49,255 nt of DNA from Nitrosomonadales bacterium (lineage in GTDB: Bacteria; Pseudomonadota; Gammaproteobacteria; Burkholderiales; Gallionellaceae). Shown in pieces: positions 16,140 through 27,180 of the stretch (position 1 is its first letter; the number at the start of each line of letters is the position of its first letter). Where the stretch lies: positions 1-49,255 of the forward strand of contig JACPYR010000001.1 in the NCBI GenBank assembly GCA_016195965.1, written 5' to 3'. The notes under the pieces are model-generated. The model was not told the DNA's origin. It made no database searches and saw nothing but the letters and a program-made list of their open reading frames with translations. The translations under genes and the position numbers were made by a program.

Positions 16140-17549
16140 CTACAGTACTTCACCGGCATGATCCGCCAGGCGAGAACGCTCGCCGCGCAGCAGTGTGACG
16201 TGGCCGCCGTGTTCCCAGCCCTTGAAGCGATCAACCACATAGGTCAGACCCGAGCTGCCTTCGGTCAGATAGGGGGTGTCGATCTGCGCGATGTTGCCCA
16301 TGCACACCACCTTGGTGCCGGGGCCGGCGCGCGTGACCAGCGTCTTCATCTGTTTGGGCGTCAGGTTTTGTGCCTCGTCGATGATCACGTATTTGTTCAG
16401 AAATGTGCGACCGCGCATGAAGTTGAGCGACTTGACCTTGATACGCGAACGTATCAAATCGCGCGTCGCGGCACGTCCCCAGTCGCCGCCTTCTTCGTCG
16501 GACTTGTTCAGCACATCGAGGTTGTCTTCCAGCGCGCCCATCCACGGGTTCATTTTTTCTTCCTCGGTGCCCGGCAGGAAGCCGATGTCCTCGCCGACCG
16601 GAACCGTCACGCGGGTGATGATGATTTCGGAATACAGCTTGGATTCCAGCGTCTGCAGCAATCCGGCGGCGAGCGTCAGCAGGGTTTTGCCGGTGCCGGC
16701 CTGGCCCAGCAGCGTGACGAAATCGATCTCCGGATCCATCAGCAGGTTGAGCACGAAATTCTGCTCGCGGTTGCGCGCGGTGATGCCCCACACGTTGTTC
16801 TTGCTGTGGGTGTAATCGGTCAGGGTGCGCAGCAGCGCGGTCTGATCATTTTGTTCCAGCACGATGGCATAAAACGGTGTCCCATCGCTTTCATGATAAA
16901 CGAATTGATTGACGAAAAATGCGGCGCACAGCGGGCCGTGTATCTGGTAGTAAGTGTGGCCTTCTTTCTGCCAGGATTTCATGTCCTTGCTGTGCCGCTC
17001 CCAGAAGTCTTCGGGTAGAGGCAGCACGCCGGTATAGAGCAGGTCGCTGTCTTCCAGCACTTTGTCGTTGAAATAATCCTGCGCTTCCAGGCCCAAGGCG
17101 CGCGCCTTGATGCGCATGTTGATGTCCTTGCTGACCAGGATCACCGCGCGTTGCGGCTGCTGTTTTTGCAGCCCGATGACGACGCCGAGTATCGCGTTGT
17201 CCGCCTTGCCCAGTTCCAGGTTCTGCGGCAGCTCGTATTTGACGAAACTGGTTTGCAGGAACAAACGTCCCGAACAATTCTTGTGCGCGGCGGATTCGAG
17301 CGCAATACCGGCCTCGATATTGTGCGGCGCATCGCTGACAATCTGGTCCAGGAAACGGCTGGCCTGCCGCGCGTTCCTGGCGACTTCGGTCATGCCTTTT
17401 TTCTTGTTGTCCAGCTCCTCCAGCACGAACATCGGCAGGCAAATATCGTGCTCCTCAAAACGGAACAGGCTGGTCGGGTCGTGCAATAGCACGTTGGTGT
17501 CCAGCACGAACAGCTTGGTATCGCTTGCCAAAGTTTTACGTGGGGGCAT
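16140..17549 (-). CDS. PIN-PhoH family ATPase (YlaK-type)
   Basis: A 469-residue protein with an N-terminal PIN nuclease domain (about 10-150; LFVLDTNVLLHDP with its conserved aspartates, and ILVSKDINMRIKARALG) and a C-terminal PhoH ATPase domain. The Walker A motif is GQAGTGKTLL (about 260-270) and the Walker B region KYVIIDEAQNLTP. PIN-PhoH proteins act as RNA helicase/ribonuclease enzymes in some bacteria; the physiological role here is unknown. Length is normal. It lies 9 bp after the peroxiredoxin gene and 3 bp before msrB, in one transcription unit. Confidence 0.93.
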   Translation of the reverse strand: MPPRKTLASDTKLFVLDTNVLLHDPTSLFRFEEHDICLPMFVLEELDNKKKGMTEVARNARQASRFLDQIVSDAPHNIEAGIALESAAHKNCSGRLFLQTSFVKYELPQNLELGKADNAILGVVIGLQKQQPQRAVILVSKDINMRIKARALGLEAQDYFNDKVLEDSDLLYTGVLPLPEDFWERHSKDMKSWQKEGHTYYQIHGPLCAAFFVNQFVYHESDGTPFYAIVLEQNDQTALLRTLTDYTHSKNNVWGITARNREQNFVLNLLMDPEIDFVTLLGQAGTGKTLLTLAAGLLQTLESKLYSEIIITRVTVPVGEDIGFLPGTEEEKMNPWMGALEDNLDVLNKSDEEGGDWGRAATRDLIRSRIKVKSLNFMRGRTFLNKYVIIDEAQNLTPKQMKTLVTRAGPGTKVVCMGNIAQIDTPYLTEGSSGLTYVVDRFKGWEHGGHVTLLRGERSRLADHAGEVL

Positions 17550-17558
17550 GACGTTCCT

Positions 17559-19119
<1,561 letters not shown>

Positions 19120-19138
19120 TTTTTCACAGGAGGATGAG

Positions 19139-19567
19139 ATGAGCAATCCTTTTACCGTCAGTCTGGTCAGTTGGCACGATGGCGAACCGTTACTCAGATC
19201 AATACGCGAGGTGGTGTTTATCCGCGAGCAAGGCGTACCCACAGAACTGGAATGGGACGGTCTGGATGAAAGTTGCCGGCATGCGCTGGCCCTGAGCCAT
19301 CAGGGCGATGCCATCGGCTGCGGGCGGATGCTCCCCAACGGTCACATCGGGCGCATCGCGGTGCTGCGGCAGTGGCGCAAGCAAAAAGTCGGCACTGCGA
19401 TCATGGAAGCTTTGCTCGATTATGCTCGCGCGCATGATTACCCGCAGGTGGACGTGGACGCGCAGACCTACGCGGTGCCGTTCTATCGCAATTTTGATTT
19501 CGTCGAACAAGGCAAGGAATTCATGGATGCCGGCCTGCCTCACATCAAGATGTTTCTGAAACTTTAG
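19139..19567 (+). CDS. GNAT-family N-acetyltransferase
   Basis: A 142-residue acetyltransferase of the ElaA/GNAT type with AGGAGG five bases before the ATG. The acetyl-CoA site is IGRIAVLRQWRKQKVGTAIM (about 76-95), with the Q/R-x-x-G-x-G/A pattern in RKQKVGTA. The N-terminal FIREQGVPTELEWDGLDE is shared with the ElaA-like subgroup, and the C-terminal YAVPFYRNFDFVEQGKEF is conserved. Substrate unknown. It follows the L,D-transpeptidase by 19 bp in the same operon. Confidence 0.88.
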   Translation: MSNPFTVSLVSWHDGEPLLRSIREVVFIREQGVPTELEWDGLDESCRHALALSHQGDAIGCGRMLPNGHIGRIAVLRQWRKQKVGTAIMEALLDYARAHDYPQVDVDAQTYAVPFYRNFDFVEQGKEFMDAGLPHIKMFLKL

Positions 19568-19646
19568 CCAGCCGCGATCGTTATTGGGGCATTCGATGCG
19601 AGATTCGTGATCTGCCGCGTGGCTTATACGTTTAGATTGGAAAAGT

Positions 19647-19886
19647 ATGAACAGGGATGAAGTTCGCAACATCATCGAAGCGACACTCAGGGGTGGCGAT
19701 AAAACGCCGGGACTATTCGATCTGCCCAGGATCATGGGCATTCGATCGGAAATTCAGTCCTGCACTTCAATAAACGATGTCATTGGGATAATAGAGAAAC
19801 ACCGCAGCCTGCTATCCAAAGCCTTCGGCTTGAGAGATGAGGTTATCGAGCAGACGATGAAGAAGCTGAGCGCGCTGGAGAGTTGA
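19647..19886 (+). CDS. Small hypothetical protein, 79 residues
   Basis: An open frame with ATG at 19647 (MNRDEVRNIIEATLRGG...) and a weak GGAAA site. The predicted product is helical and acidic/basic mixed, with no family I recognise. It lies between the GNAT gene and a hydrolase gene in the same direction and has a codon pattern compatible with a real gene. It could be a small regulatory or accessory protein. Confidence 0.5.
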   Translation: MNRDEVRNIIEATLRGGDKTPGLFDLPRIMGIRSEIQSCTSINDVIGIIEKHRSLLSKAFGLRDEVIEQTMKKLSALES

Positions 19887-19956
19887 TCGTTGCGTTTGAG
19901 GTCGGCAGCGGCCATTTGTGATGAAGCTTCATGGCTATGCGGAGTCCGGAATAACG

Positions 19957-20595
19957 ATGATGACAGACAAAGCGGAAACGGTGATTCTGATACACGGTCT
20001 CTGGATGCATGGCCTGGTTATGCTTCTCCACCAGCGCTGGCTGCGCGCAGAAGGATACGCGGTACGCAGATTTTCCTATCCATCCTGGCGGGGAGGCCTG
20101 GCCGACAATGCACATTCGCTGTCCGGCTTCATCCATGAAACCCCGGGTGAGATCATCCACCTGGTCGCGCACAGCCTCGGCGGCCAGGTTGCGTTAAAGA
20201 TGTTGTCGCAGGAACCCGATGCCCGCATCCGCCGCGTCGTGTTGCTGGGGACTCCGTATGCGGGTTGCCATTGCGGCCTCACTCTCTCCGCGTTGCCTGT
20301 GCTGACGGCGCTGGTCGGACGCACGTTCAAGGAGTGGTTCAGTTTGCCTCGCCCCGTTCTGCCGCCGACGGTGGAGGTCGGCATCATCGCCGGCACTCGC
20401 CCTATAGGGCTAGGGAGATTGATTCCCGGACTGCCGCACCCCAACGATGGCCTCATTACGGTAGATGAAACACGCATCGCTGCTGCCAAGGACCGCATGG
20501 TACTGGGCGTCAGTCATTCCGGCATGCTCGTGTCCCGCGCCTGCGTCTTGCAGATCGCCAGTTTTCTAAAGAAGGGGCGCTTCAACCATGCTTAA
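19957..20595 (+). CDS. Alpha/beta hydrolase
   Basis: A 212-residue serine hydrolase. The N-terminal ETVILIHGLWMHG block holds the oxyanion-hole region, the nucleophile elbow is HLVAHSLGGQVALK, and a C-terminal histidine lies in GVSHSGMLVS. The conserved LLGTPYAGCHCG and PNDGLITVDETRI stretches resemble lipase/PGAP1-like hydrolases. Substrate unknown, no signal peptide. The start is uncertain: I take ATG 19957 or 19960; an upstream GTG at 19918 would add 13 residues without a ribosome site. Confidence 0.85.
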   Translation: MMTDKAETVILIHGLWMHGLVMLLHQRWLRAEGYAVRRFSYPSWRGGLADNAHSLSGFIHETPGEIIHLVAHSLGGQVALKMLSQEPDARIRRVVLLGTPYAGCHCGLTLSALPVLTALVGRTFKEWFSLPRPVLPPTVEVGIIAGTRPIGLGRLIPGLPHPNDGLITVDETRIAAAKDRMVLGVSHSGMLVSRACVLQIASFLKKGRFNHA

Positions 20596-20709
20596 CGCGA
20601 AGCGATTCGTTTTCCTCCTCGCCCGGCAAGGCTGGATAACCAGCGACTTAGCTGCGGGTTTTTGCAGCTTAGTCGAATGGCTAGTTGCTTTATCCAGAGG
20701 GGTGCGGGC

Positions 20710-21834
20710 ATGGCGCGTTTCATTATCTGGGTTGGCTGCGCCATGTCCGTTAGACTGATTGCTGCGGCGCTGCTGTGCCTGTTTTTCGCAGGCTGCACCA
20801 GCGTCGCCTACTACGCCCAGGCAGTTCAGGGGCAGATGCGGCTGATGGTGGGGGCACGGCCTATTCCCGAAGTGGTCAACGATACCGCAACCGATCCGGG
20901 GCTGCGCCAGCAACTCGAACGGACGATCGCCATACGGGAATTTGCCAGCAGTGAACTCGCGCTGCCGGATAACGGCAGCTACCGTTCCTATGCTGACCTC
21001 GGACGCCCCTACGTCGTCTGGAATGTCTTCGCTGCGCCGGAGTTTTCGCTGGAACCGCAACAGTGGTGCATGGTATTCATCGGCTGCGTCAACTATCGCG
21101 GTTACTATGACAAGAACGACGCCGAACTGTACGCCGGAGAATTGCGGCAGGCGGGAGCCGACACCCATGTCAGCGGCGTCCCGGCTTATTCCACCCTGGG
21201 CTACTTCAATGATCCGGTGCTGAACACTTTTTTGCGGTTTGGCGAACAGGAAGTTGCGCGCATTATCTTCCATGAACTTGCACATCAGCTCGTTTACGCC
21301 GAGGGCGATTCCGCCTTCAACGAATCGTTTGCCACAGCAGTTGAAAATGAAGGCATGCGCCGCTGGCTGAACCAGTCGGCACCACAGGAGCGGCTGCGGG
21401 ATTTCGCGAGGCAGCTGGAACGCAAGGCCCAGTTTCAGCGTCTGCTGGCGGACAGCCGCGACAAGCTGCGCGCCCTCTATGCATCAGCGCTGGAGCCTGA
21501 TGCGAAGAGACGCGCCAAGGCCGGAGTGATCGCGGCAATGAGACAGAGCTACGCCGACCTGAAATCGAGTTGGGGCGGCTACGCTGGTTATGACCAGTGG
21601 TTCAGCCAACCCATCAATAACGCCACGCTGGGGTCTGTCTCCCTGTACGCGCAATGGGTGCCGGCATTCCAGGCCATGCTAGAACAGGAAGGAGGAAGTC
21701 TGCCGCGCTTCTATCTGCGCGTGGCCGGACTTGCCCATTTGACGAAAGCCGAAAGATCGGCGGAACTCGCAAAGTTTTCGCCCAGCCTGACGGGCTCTGC
21801 CGAGCCGTCTCCTGATTCGCTCGCTTTAAAATGA
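20710..21834 (+). CDS. Predicted zinc aminopeptidase lipoprotein (Aminopep/DUF2265 family)
   Basis: A protein of about 374 residues with a lipoprotein signal (LLCLFFAGC). The zinc motif HELAH lies in ARIIFHELAHQLVYAEGDSA, matching the HExxH gluzincin pattern of the proteobacterial Aminopep family, and NESFATAVENEGMRRWL follows as the third-ligand region. I chose the ATG at 20710, preceded by GAGGGG; the ATG at 20743 (MSVRLIAAALL) gives a more usual signal peptide but lacks a ribosome site. The enzyme is probably anchored in the outer membrane with a periplasmic catalytic domain. Confidence 0.85.
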   Translation: MARFIIWVGCAMSVRLIAAALLCLFFAGCTSVAYYAQAVQGQMRLMVGARPIPEVVNDTATDPGLRQQLERTIAIREFASSELALPDNGSYRSYADLGRPYVVWNVFAAPEFSLEPQQWCMVFIGCVNYRGYYDKNDAELYAGELRQAGADTHVSGVPAYSTLGYFNDPVLNTFLRFGEQEVARIIFHELAHQLVYAEGDSAFNESFATAVENEGMRRWLNQSAPQERLRDFARQLERKAQFQRLLADSRDKLRALYASALEPDAKRRAKAGVIAAMRQSYADLKSSWGGYAGYDQWFSQPINNATLGSVSLYAQWVPAFQAMLEQEGGSLPRFYLRVAGLAHLTKAERSAELAKFSPSLTGSAEPSPDSLALK

Positions 21835-21970
21835 GCCATAAAATTGTACCGCGCCGTCGGAGGGCTTCCTCTGAAGAGTAGTGGTGCGTCAAGCTGGCGT
21901 GCCAGAGGTGAATTCTGTACATCGCTGGAATCGAGCATTTTCTGCACGTCTGGCGGGAAGGCGTTGGCGT

Positions 21971-23008
21971 TTAAACATCGGGCAGCGCATAAGGCAGCGG
22001 CAGGAATTGCAATGCGTCACCCTGCAATGACTTCCAGCGCAGCGTCTGGGTTTCACGGCTGGCAATCTGTACCGATGCCAACACATCGTAACCGCCGCCC
22101 GGCGCGGGTGCCGCGTTGACGATCATACCGCTGGCTTGGCCTTCCATGTCCGAGCTGAACAACTCGTCGCCTGCTTGTGGTGCAACGCTGCTGGCCAGAT
22201 GGGCCAGGTACATGCGGCGTTTCAGTTTGCCCAGATACTGGGTGCGCGCGACGATTTCCTGGCCGGGGTAGCAGCCCTTTTTGAAACTCACGCCGCCGAT
22301 GAGTTCGAGATTAACCATCTGCGCGACGAACTGTTCCTGGGTTTGCGGCAAAATGACCGGAAGGCCGGAGCGGATGTTGAGCCAGTCCCAGCATGCGCTG
22401 CCGACCGGTTTCGCTTGCCGGGCCAAGGCGGTCCATAGCGCTGGCGCGTGTTGCATCGTGGTGTTGAGTTGAAAGCGGCTGTCGTCAAGTTTGATTACGC
22501 TTCCTGCAGTCACGGTAGCTGCTGCCAACCGTTGCTGGGGCAATTCGCCGCATTGTGCGCGCAAAATATCCTGGGTTCCAGAACCGGACAGTCCCAGCGA
22601 AATGATTTCATCGCTGGCGTCGGTAATCTTGACCTTGGAACGCAGCACATACATGCTCAATTTTTTGCGTATGGTCTCGGACTGAGAGCGGGGTAGTTGC
22701 AACAGGTAATCGTCGCCATCGCTCCAGATCAGCATGGTCGTCAGCATCCTCCCCTTTGCGGTGTTCAGGCTGCTCAGTTGCGCCCGTGTATTGCTGGCTT
22801 CACGGATATCGTTGCTCAGCAGATTTTGCAGGAAGGTTTGCGCCTCTTCGCCGGACACGCGCAGCGTGCCAAACTGCCCCAGATCGCACATCACGGTTTT
22901 TTGCGCTGTCGCCTCCAGTTCGGCAGTTGTGTCGCCAAAGTGCCGTACTACGCCAGCCTCGATGGATGCGCCGTGTTGTGTGAGAAAGGTCTGCCAGTCT
23001 GTGTTCAT
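21971..23008 (-). CDS. ygfZ: Folate-binding Fe-S repair protein YgfZ
   Basis: YgfZ binds tetrahydrofolate and helps assemble or repair Fe-S clusters. The 345-residue product carries the hallmark KGCYPGQEIVARTQYLG (about residues 244-260), with the conserved cysteine, and the GcvT-like fold blocks LRVSGEEAQTFLQNLLSNDI and LNTAKGRMLTTMLIW. Length and motif match characterised YgfZ proteins. It is transcribed alone on the minus strand, divergent from the AsmA-like gene, with 250 bp between them. Confidence 0.93.
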   Translation of the reverse strand: MNTDWQTFLTQHGASIEAGVVRHFGDTTAELEATAQKTVMCDLGQFGTLRVSGEEAQTFLQNLLSNDIREASNTRAQLSSLNTAKGRMLTTMLIWSDGDDYLLQLPRSQSETIRKKLSMYVLRSKVKITDASDEIISLGLSGSGTQDILRAQCGELPQQRLAAATVTAGSVIKLDDSRFQLNTTMQHAPALWTALARQAKPVGSACWDWLNIRSGLPVILPQTQEQFVAQMVNLELIGGVSFKKGCYPGQEIVARTQYLGKLKRRMYLAHLASSVAPQAGDELFSSDMEGQASGMIVNAAPAPGGGYDVLASVQIASRETQTLRWKSLQGDALQFLPLPYALPDV

Positions 23009-23261
23009 GGTTGTTTATGCGGGTTGTTGGAAATTCCGGAGCGCAGTGTTGAGCAACGGCAAGCCCGTGTCAATCTTGAACCATTAGGCATAATTCAGTT
23101 CGTATTGGCAGATGAGGGGGCAATATTTAGAATGGGTATGATTTTTCATAAGTGGTTCGGCTAAAATGACGGCGAGCAATGGCGGTTGATTTGTACTAGG
23201 ATAGTCCCTGAAGAGGTGATTTACGGTCATAATTCGTGCATGCGATCAGTTAAAATAAAAT

Positions 23262-25991
23262 ATGGACAATAAAACAGTTTTTGTCAGGACCGTGAAGGGC
23301 GAAGACGAGATGGAGAACCGTGCGTCGCGTCTTTCCGTCGATGTCAAGCGCGCCTTGCTGATGGTGGACGAGCGCTCGACCTTCGGCGAAATATACAAGC
23401 GCGCTGCGCCCAGCATGCGCGCCAGTCTCAGCGAAATGTTCCTGGAGCTGGAAAAGGGCGGTTTTATCCAGGACAAGGCGCTGAACGAAAAAGGCCACAA
23501 GACGTCCGAGCTGCCCAAGATGTCCGTGCCATCCCACATGGTTGTTCCAGCCAAGACACCTTCACCACCCAAACCACCGGTTGACAACGGCGAAGAACTG
23601 GATTTCATGTCCGGGTTTTCTGCGACTCCGTCGGCAGGAAAATCCGCCGGAGAGGATCATGCGGCAAAGTTGAGGGCGGAGGCGGATGAAAGAGCCAGAC
23701 GCGAAATTGAGGCCGAAAAAATAAAGGCACAGCGGGAGGCGGAAGCCATTCTGCATAAGGCGGAACAGGAGGCTAACAGAATCCGTGAAGAAACGGCGCG
23801 GCGTGCCAGGGAAGAAGCGGAGGCGGCCAGGCTGAAGGCGGAGCTGCAAGCCAAGAAGGCGCGCGAAGAGCTTGAGGCGGCCAGATTGAAAGCGGAGCAA
23901 GAGGCCAAGCAGCGTCTTGAGGCTGCGGCGAAAGAGCGGCAACGTGCCGAAGCTGCACGTTTGGCGGCGGAGCAAGAGGCCAAGAGAGTACGCGAAGAGC
24001 TTGAGGCGGTCAGATTAAAATCGGAGCATGAAGCCAAGCAGCGTTTTGAAGCTGCGACGACAGAGCGGCAACGTGCCGAAGCCGCACGTTCGGCGGCGGA
24101 GCAAGAGGCCAAGCAGCGCCTTGAAGCTGCTGCGAAAGAGCGGCAGCAGGCCGAGGCTGCGCGTGTAAAGGCCGAACAAGAAACCAAGAGGATGCGCGAA
24201 GAGCTTGATGCGGCGAAATTGAAAGCCGAACAAGAGGCCAGATCGCATCAGGAGTCTGCAGCAACGGCGCAGGCTGCTTCGGCTGTGAAGCCGGGCGGCT
24301 TTGCTTTCGGTGCGTTCCAGGTAGATGAAGCTGTGGCTGAGCAGGACAAGAGTCAGCAACCCTCGCCACAATCCGTTCATGAAGAAATTGCTGCTTCGAC
24401 CAAGAAGCAATCATTTGCTTTTGGTTCGTTCGAGGTAGGCCAATCACTGGACGAACAAGTCACACCGGTACCTCAGCCCGGCGAAGTGGCGAGGACCGCC
24501 GAGGAAATCAGTCCGCCGGTTAAGCCCCAGGCAACAGCGCCAGTGGAGCCGTCCAGTAACGAGCAGGAGCAACTGAAACGACAGGAACAAGAGCGTATTG
24601 CTGCGGAAGCGGCCCAGGCCAAGGAACTGGCTAACGCCCAAGCCAAGGTTTGGGCCGAAGCCGAGCAGCGGGCGCTTGATGTTGCCAAGGCCAACATGGA
24701 ACGATTGGTTCAACAGGCCGAACATCCCTCTGAGGAATACAAAGAGATTGTAAAGCTGATCCCCTCTTTGCGGCCCAAGCGCAAGATATTCACGTGGGGG
24801 CGGCTGGCGGGAGTGATGATATTCCTGGTGGTGCTGTCGGTCATCGCGTTGTTTGCCGCCCCCTATGTGCTGCCGATGCGGGATTACATGCCCAAGGTGC
24901 AGAAAATGTTATCGGCCCAATTGCAACAGCCGGTGCATATCGGCCATTTGTCCGGGCGCTTCCTGCCCACGCCGCGTTTGGAGCTGGGCGAGATATATAT
25001 TGGCGATGCCAAACAATTCCAGGCCGAGCAGGCATACCTGAATTTTGCTTTGGGTGGATTGTTGGGCGATGTAAAACCGATCAGCAGCATCGACTTGCAG
25101 GGGGTCAAAGTGAAAGGCGCCAGTTTGCAGAATGCCTCCTTGTGGCTGCAGCAATTGGCGGCCGATAAGCAATATCCGGTGGCGCGCATGTCGATCAGCA
25201 AAGGCGCGGTGGATGCGGATGCTTTTGAATTGAGCGGAATTGAAGGCGATTTGAACTTCGATCCGTCCGGGAAGTTTACCAAGGCCAATTTGCGCGCCAA
25301 TGGCGGTAAATATCTGCTGGGCTTGAGTGCGGCGCCGGAAAATAAACTGCAAGTCGCGTTTTCGGTACGCGACGGAACCTTGCCACTGTTGCCGAATTGG
25401 CCATTCGACGATCTGAGCGCGAAGGGCATGTTAAGCGGCGATGGCATGCAGATCAGCGACTTCGATTCGCGGATTCATGGAGGTGTCCTCCAGGGAAGCG
25501 TGACCATCGACTGGCGTTCGGGTTGGCATGCACAGGGCGACCTGAGTGCGAAAACGATCACCATGCAAAAATTGGACAAGCTGCTGGATGGCAATGTCGA
25601 TGGTTCGGCACGCTTCAAAATGGCTGCGGCAAACTTGGCGGACCTGGCGGATTCCGTTGTACTGGATGGCAGTTTCACGTCCAGAGATGGGGTGATCAGC
25701 GGTCTGGATATCGTCGAAACCGCGCGTCTGCAAAGCAAGGAAAACCTGCCCGGTGGCAGGACGCATTTCGATACGCTCACCGGGGTGATTGCCTATGCCA
25801 ACAATACCTATCACTTCAAGCAGGTGAAAGTTGTGTCCAGCGCATTGAAGGCAAGCGCAAACTTTGACGTCGCAAAGCAGCAGTTGACGGGAAAAATGAG
25901 CGTCGGTTTGTCGCTGCATGATGAGTCTGCGCCTGCCGAACTGAAGCTTGGCGGAGTCATAGACAATCCCACATTGCGCTCTGAACGCTAG
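23262..25991 (+). CDS. Coiled-coil / single-TM / AsmA-like fusion protein
   Basis: A 909-residue protein of unusual architecture. Residues about 20-75 look like a winged-helix or PatA-like N-terminal unit (SRLSVDVKRALLMVDERSTF). Residues about 130-335 are a very long charged coiled coil built of imperfect repeats such as KAEQEAKQRLEAAAKERQRA. Two FAFGAFQVDE / FAFGSFEVGQ motifs follow at about 345-395. One membrane helix lies at about 515-540 (LAGVMIFLVVLSVIALFAAP). The last 365 residues are an AsmA-like periplasmic domain (RMSISKGAVDADAFELSGIEG, RIHGGVLQGSVTID, HFDTLTGVIAYAN). AsmA proteins shuttle or insert lipids and envelope proteins; the cytoplasmic coiled coil is not usual for them. Confidence 0.82.
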   Translation: MDNKTVFVRTVKGEDEMENRASRLSVDVKRALLMVDERSTFGEIYKRAAPSMRASLSEMFLELEKGGFIQDKALNEKGHKTSELPKMSVPSHMVVPAKTPSPPKPPVDNGEELDFMSGFSATPSAGKSAGEDHAAKLRAEADERARREIEAEKIKAQREAEAILHKAEQEANRIREETARRAREEAEAARLKAELQAKKAREELEAARLKAEQEAKQRLEAAAKERQRAEAARLAAEQEAKRVREELEAVRLKSEHEAKQRFEAATTERQRAEAARSAAEQEAKQRLEAAAKERQQAEAARVKAEQETKRMREELDAAKLKAEQEARSHQESAATAQAASAVKPGGFAFGAFQVDEAVAEQDKSQQPSPQSVHEEIAASTKKQSFAFGSFEVGQSLDEQVTPVPQPGEVARTAEEISPPVKPQATAPVEPSSNEQEQLKRQEQERIAAEAAQAKELANAQAKVWAEAEQRALDVAKANMERLVQQAEHPSEEYKEIVKLIPSLRPKRKIFTWGRLAGVMIFLVVLSVIALFAAPYVLPMRDYMPKVQKMLSAQLQQPVHIGHLSGRFLPTPRLELGEIYIGDAKQFQAEQAYLNFALGGLLGDVKPISSIDLQGVKVKGASLQNASLWLQQLAADKQYPVARMSISKGAVDADAFELSGIEGDLNFDPSGKFTKANLRANGGKYLLGLSAAPENKLQVAFSVRDGTLPLLPNWPFDDLSAKGMLSGDGMQISDFDSRIHGGVLQGSVTIDWRSGWHAQGDLSAKTITMQKLDKLLDGNVDGSARFKMAAANLADLADSVVLDGSFTSRDGVISGLDIVETARLQSKENLPGGRTHFDTLTGVIAYANNTYHFKQVKVVSSALKASANFDVAKQQLTGKMSVGLSLHDESAPAELKLGGVIDNPTLRSER

Positions 25992-26010
25992 CTCAAACGC
26001 CCGCTGTAAA

Positions 26011-27159
26011 TCAGGGTGCCAGCTTTACTGCAAGGTGTTTTCGGGTTTGTTTTTTTCCCCGCAACACGGTCAGGCTGACCGTATCACCGGCCAGTCTGGA
26101 CTCAAGGGATTCGAGCAGTTCGTCCGAGTTGGCTATCGGCTTGTCGTCAATGGCGATGATGACATCACCGATCACGATGTTGCCAAACACATCACGGCTT
26201 AACGGCTGCAATCCGGCGTTTCCGGCAGGCCCGTCTGGCGTGACGTCAAGCAAAGCCACGCCTTTCTTGATGCCCAGCGCCGCGAGGAGCTGTTCGGGGG
26301 CAAACTGAACTCCCAGCATGGGGCGTTCGAATTTTCCGTCACGGATCAGGCGCGGGACGATGCGGTTGATCTCATCGACAGGAATGGCGAAGCCGATCCC
26401 GGCCGATGCGCCGGACGGGCTGTAGATCGAAGTATTTACACCGATCAAACGGCCCGATGAATCGAGCAGCGGGCCGCCCGAATTGCCCGGATTGATCGCC
26501 GCATCGGTCTGGATGACACCGCGTATCTTGCGCTGCGTGACCGATTCGATCTCGCGGTTCAGCGCGCTGATGATGCCGGTGGTCAGCGTCTGGTCCAGCC
26601 CGAAGGGATTGCCGATTGCGTATACCCGTTGGCCGACGATCAGATCGCGGCTGGTGCCGATGGGAATCGGCTTGAGTTTTTCGCGGGGCGCATCGATTTG
26701 CAGCACCGCCAGGTCGCGGTCGGGAAATGCGCCGACCAGTCTGGCTTTCCAGGTGCTCTGGTCATGCAGCGTGATGGTCGCGGCATTGGCATTCTTGATT
26801 ACATGGAAGTTGGTGACGATGCGGCCTTGCTCATCCCAGACAAAACCGCTGCCGGTACCGCCGGGGATCTGCATCACATCAAGCGAGAAAAAATCGCGCG
26901 CATACTCAAGCGTAGTGATGTGCACGACAGATGGCGAGGCCGATTTGAACAGTGCGATGTTCGCTTTCTCGTCAGCGCCTAGCGGGCCGCGTGGGGTCAC
27001 TGCGCGCGGTGCGGCTGCTGCCGCGTGGGCGCTGGATACACCATGCATTGCACTGGGCAACCAGTCCGGCACAGGCGCAACCATCATCAGGCATGCAAGT
27101 GCGGCGTAAAGTTGCGGTCCGGACGGCAGGCCGCAGCGAGGTTTACCGTATGTGTCCAT
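26011..27159 (-). CDS. Periplasmic Do/HtrA-type serine protease
   Basis: A 382-residue HtrA-like protease. A signal-like N-terminus is followed by the protease domain with the catalytic triad: His in GRIVTNFHVIKNA, Asp in FPDRDLAVLQID, and Ser in AAINPGNSGGPLLDS. A single PDZ domain follows (about 285-375; RDVFGNIVIGDVIIAIDDKPI). Such enzymes degrade or refold misfolded envelope proteins. It lies in the orientation opposite to the coiled-coil/AsmA gene upstream, with their ends convergent (20 bp apart), so they are not one unit. Confidence 0.93.
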   Translation of the reverse strand: MDTYGKPRCGLPSGPQLYAALACLMMVAPVPDWLPSAMHGVSSAHAAAAAPRAVTPRGPLGADEKANIALFKSASPSVVHITTLEYARDFFSLDVMQIPGGTGSGFVWDEQGRIVTNFHVIKNANAATITLHDQSTWKARLVGAFPDRDLAVLQIDAPREKLKPIPIGTSRDLIVGQRVYAIGNPFGLDQTLTTGIISALNREIESVTQRKIRGVIQTDAAINPGNSGGPLLDSSGRLIGVNTSIYSPSGASAGIGFAIPVDEINRIVPRLIRDGKFERPMLGVQFAPEQLLAALGIKKGVALLDVTPDGPAGNAGLQPLSRDVFGNIVIGDVIIAIDDKPIANSDELLESLESRLAGDTVSLTVLRGKKQTRKHLAVKLAP

Positions 27160-27180
27160 ACCTCATGTCAAAATCAACGC

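Noticed and set aside
16011-17018. 335-residue plus-strand frame
   Set aside because: Antisense shadow of the phoH-like and msrB genes; composition is typical of a shadow frame.
20633-20665. AGCTGC/GCAGCT hairpin between the hydrolase and aminopeptidase genes
   Set aside because: The stem is only six pairs with a T-rich loop and no T-run after it; too weak to call a terminator.
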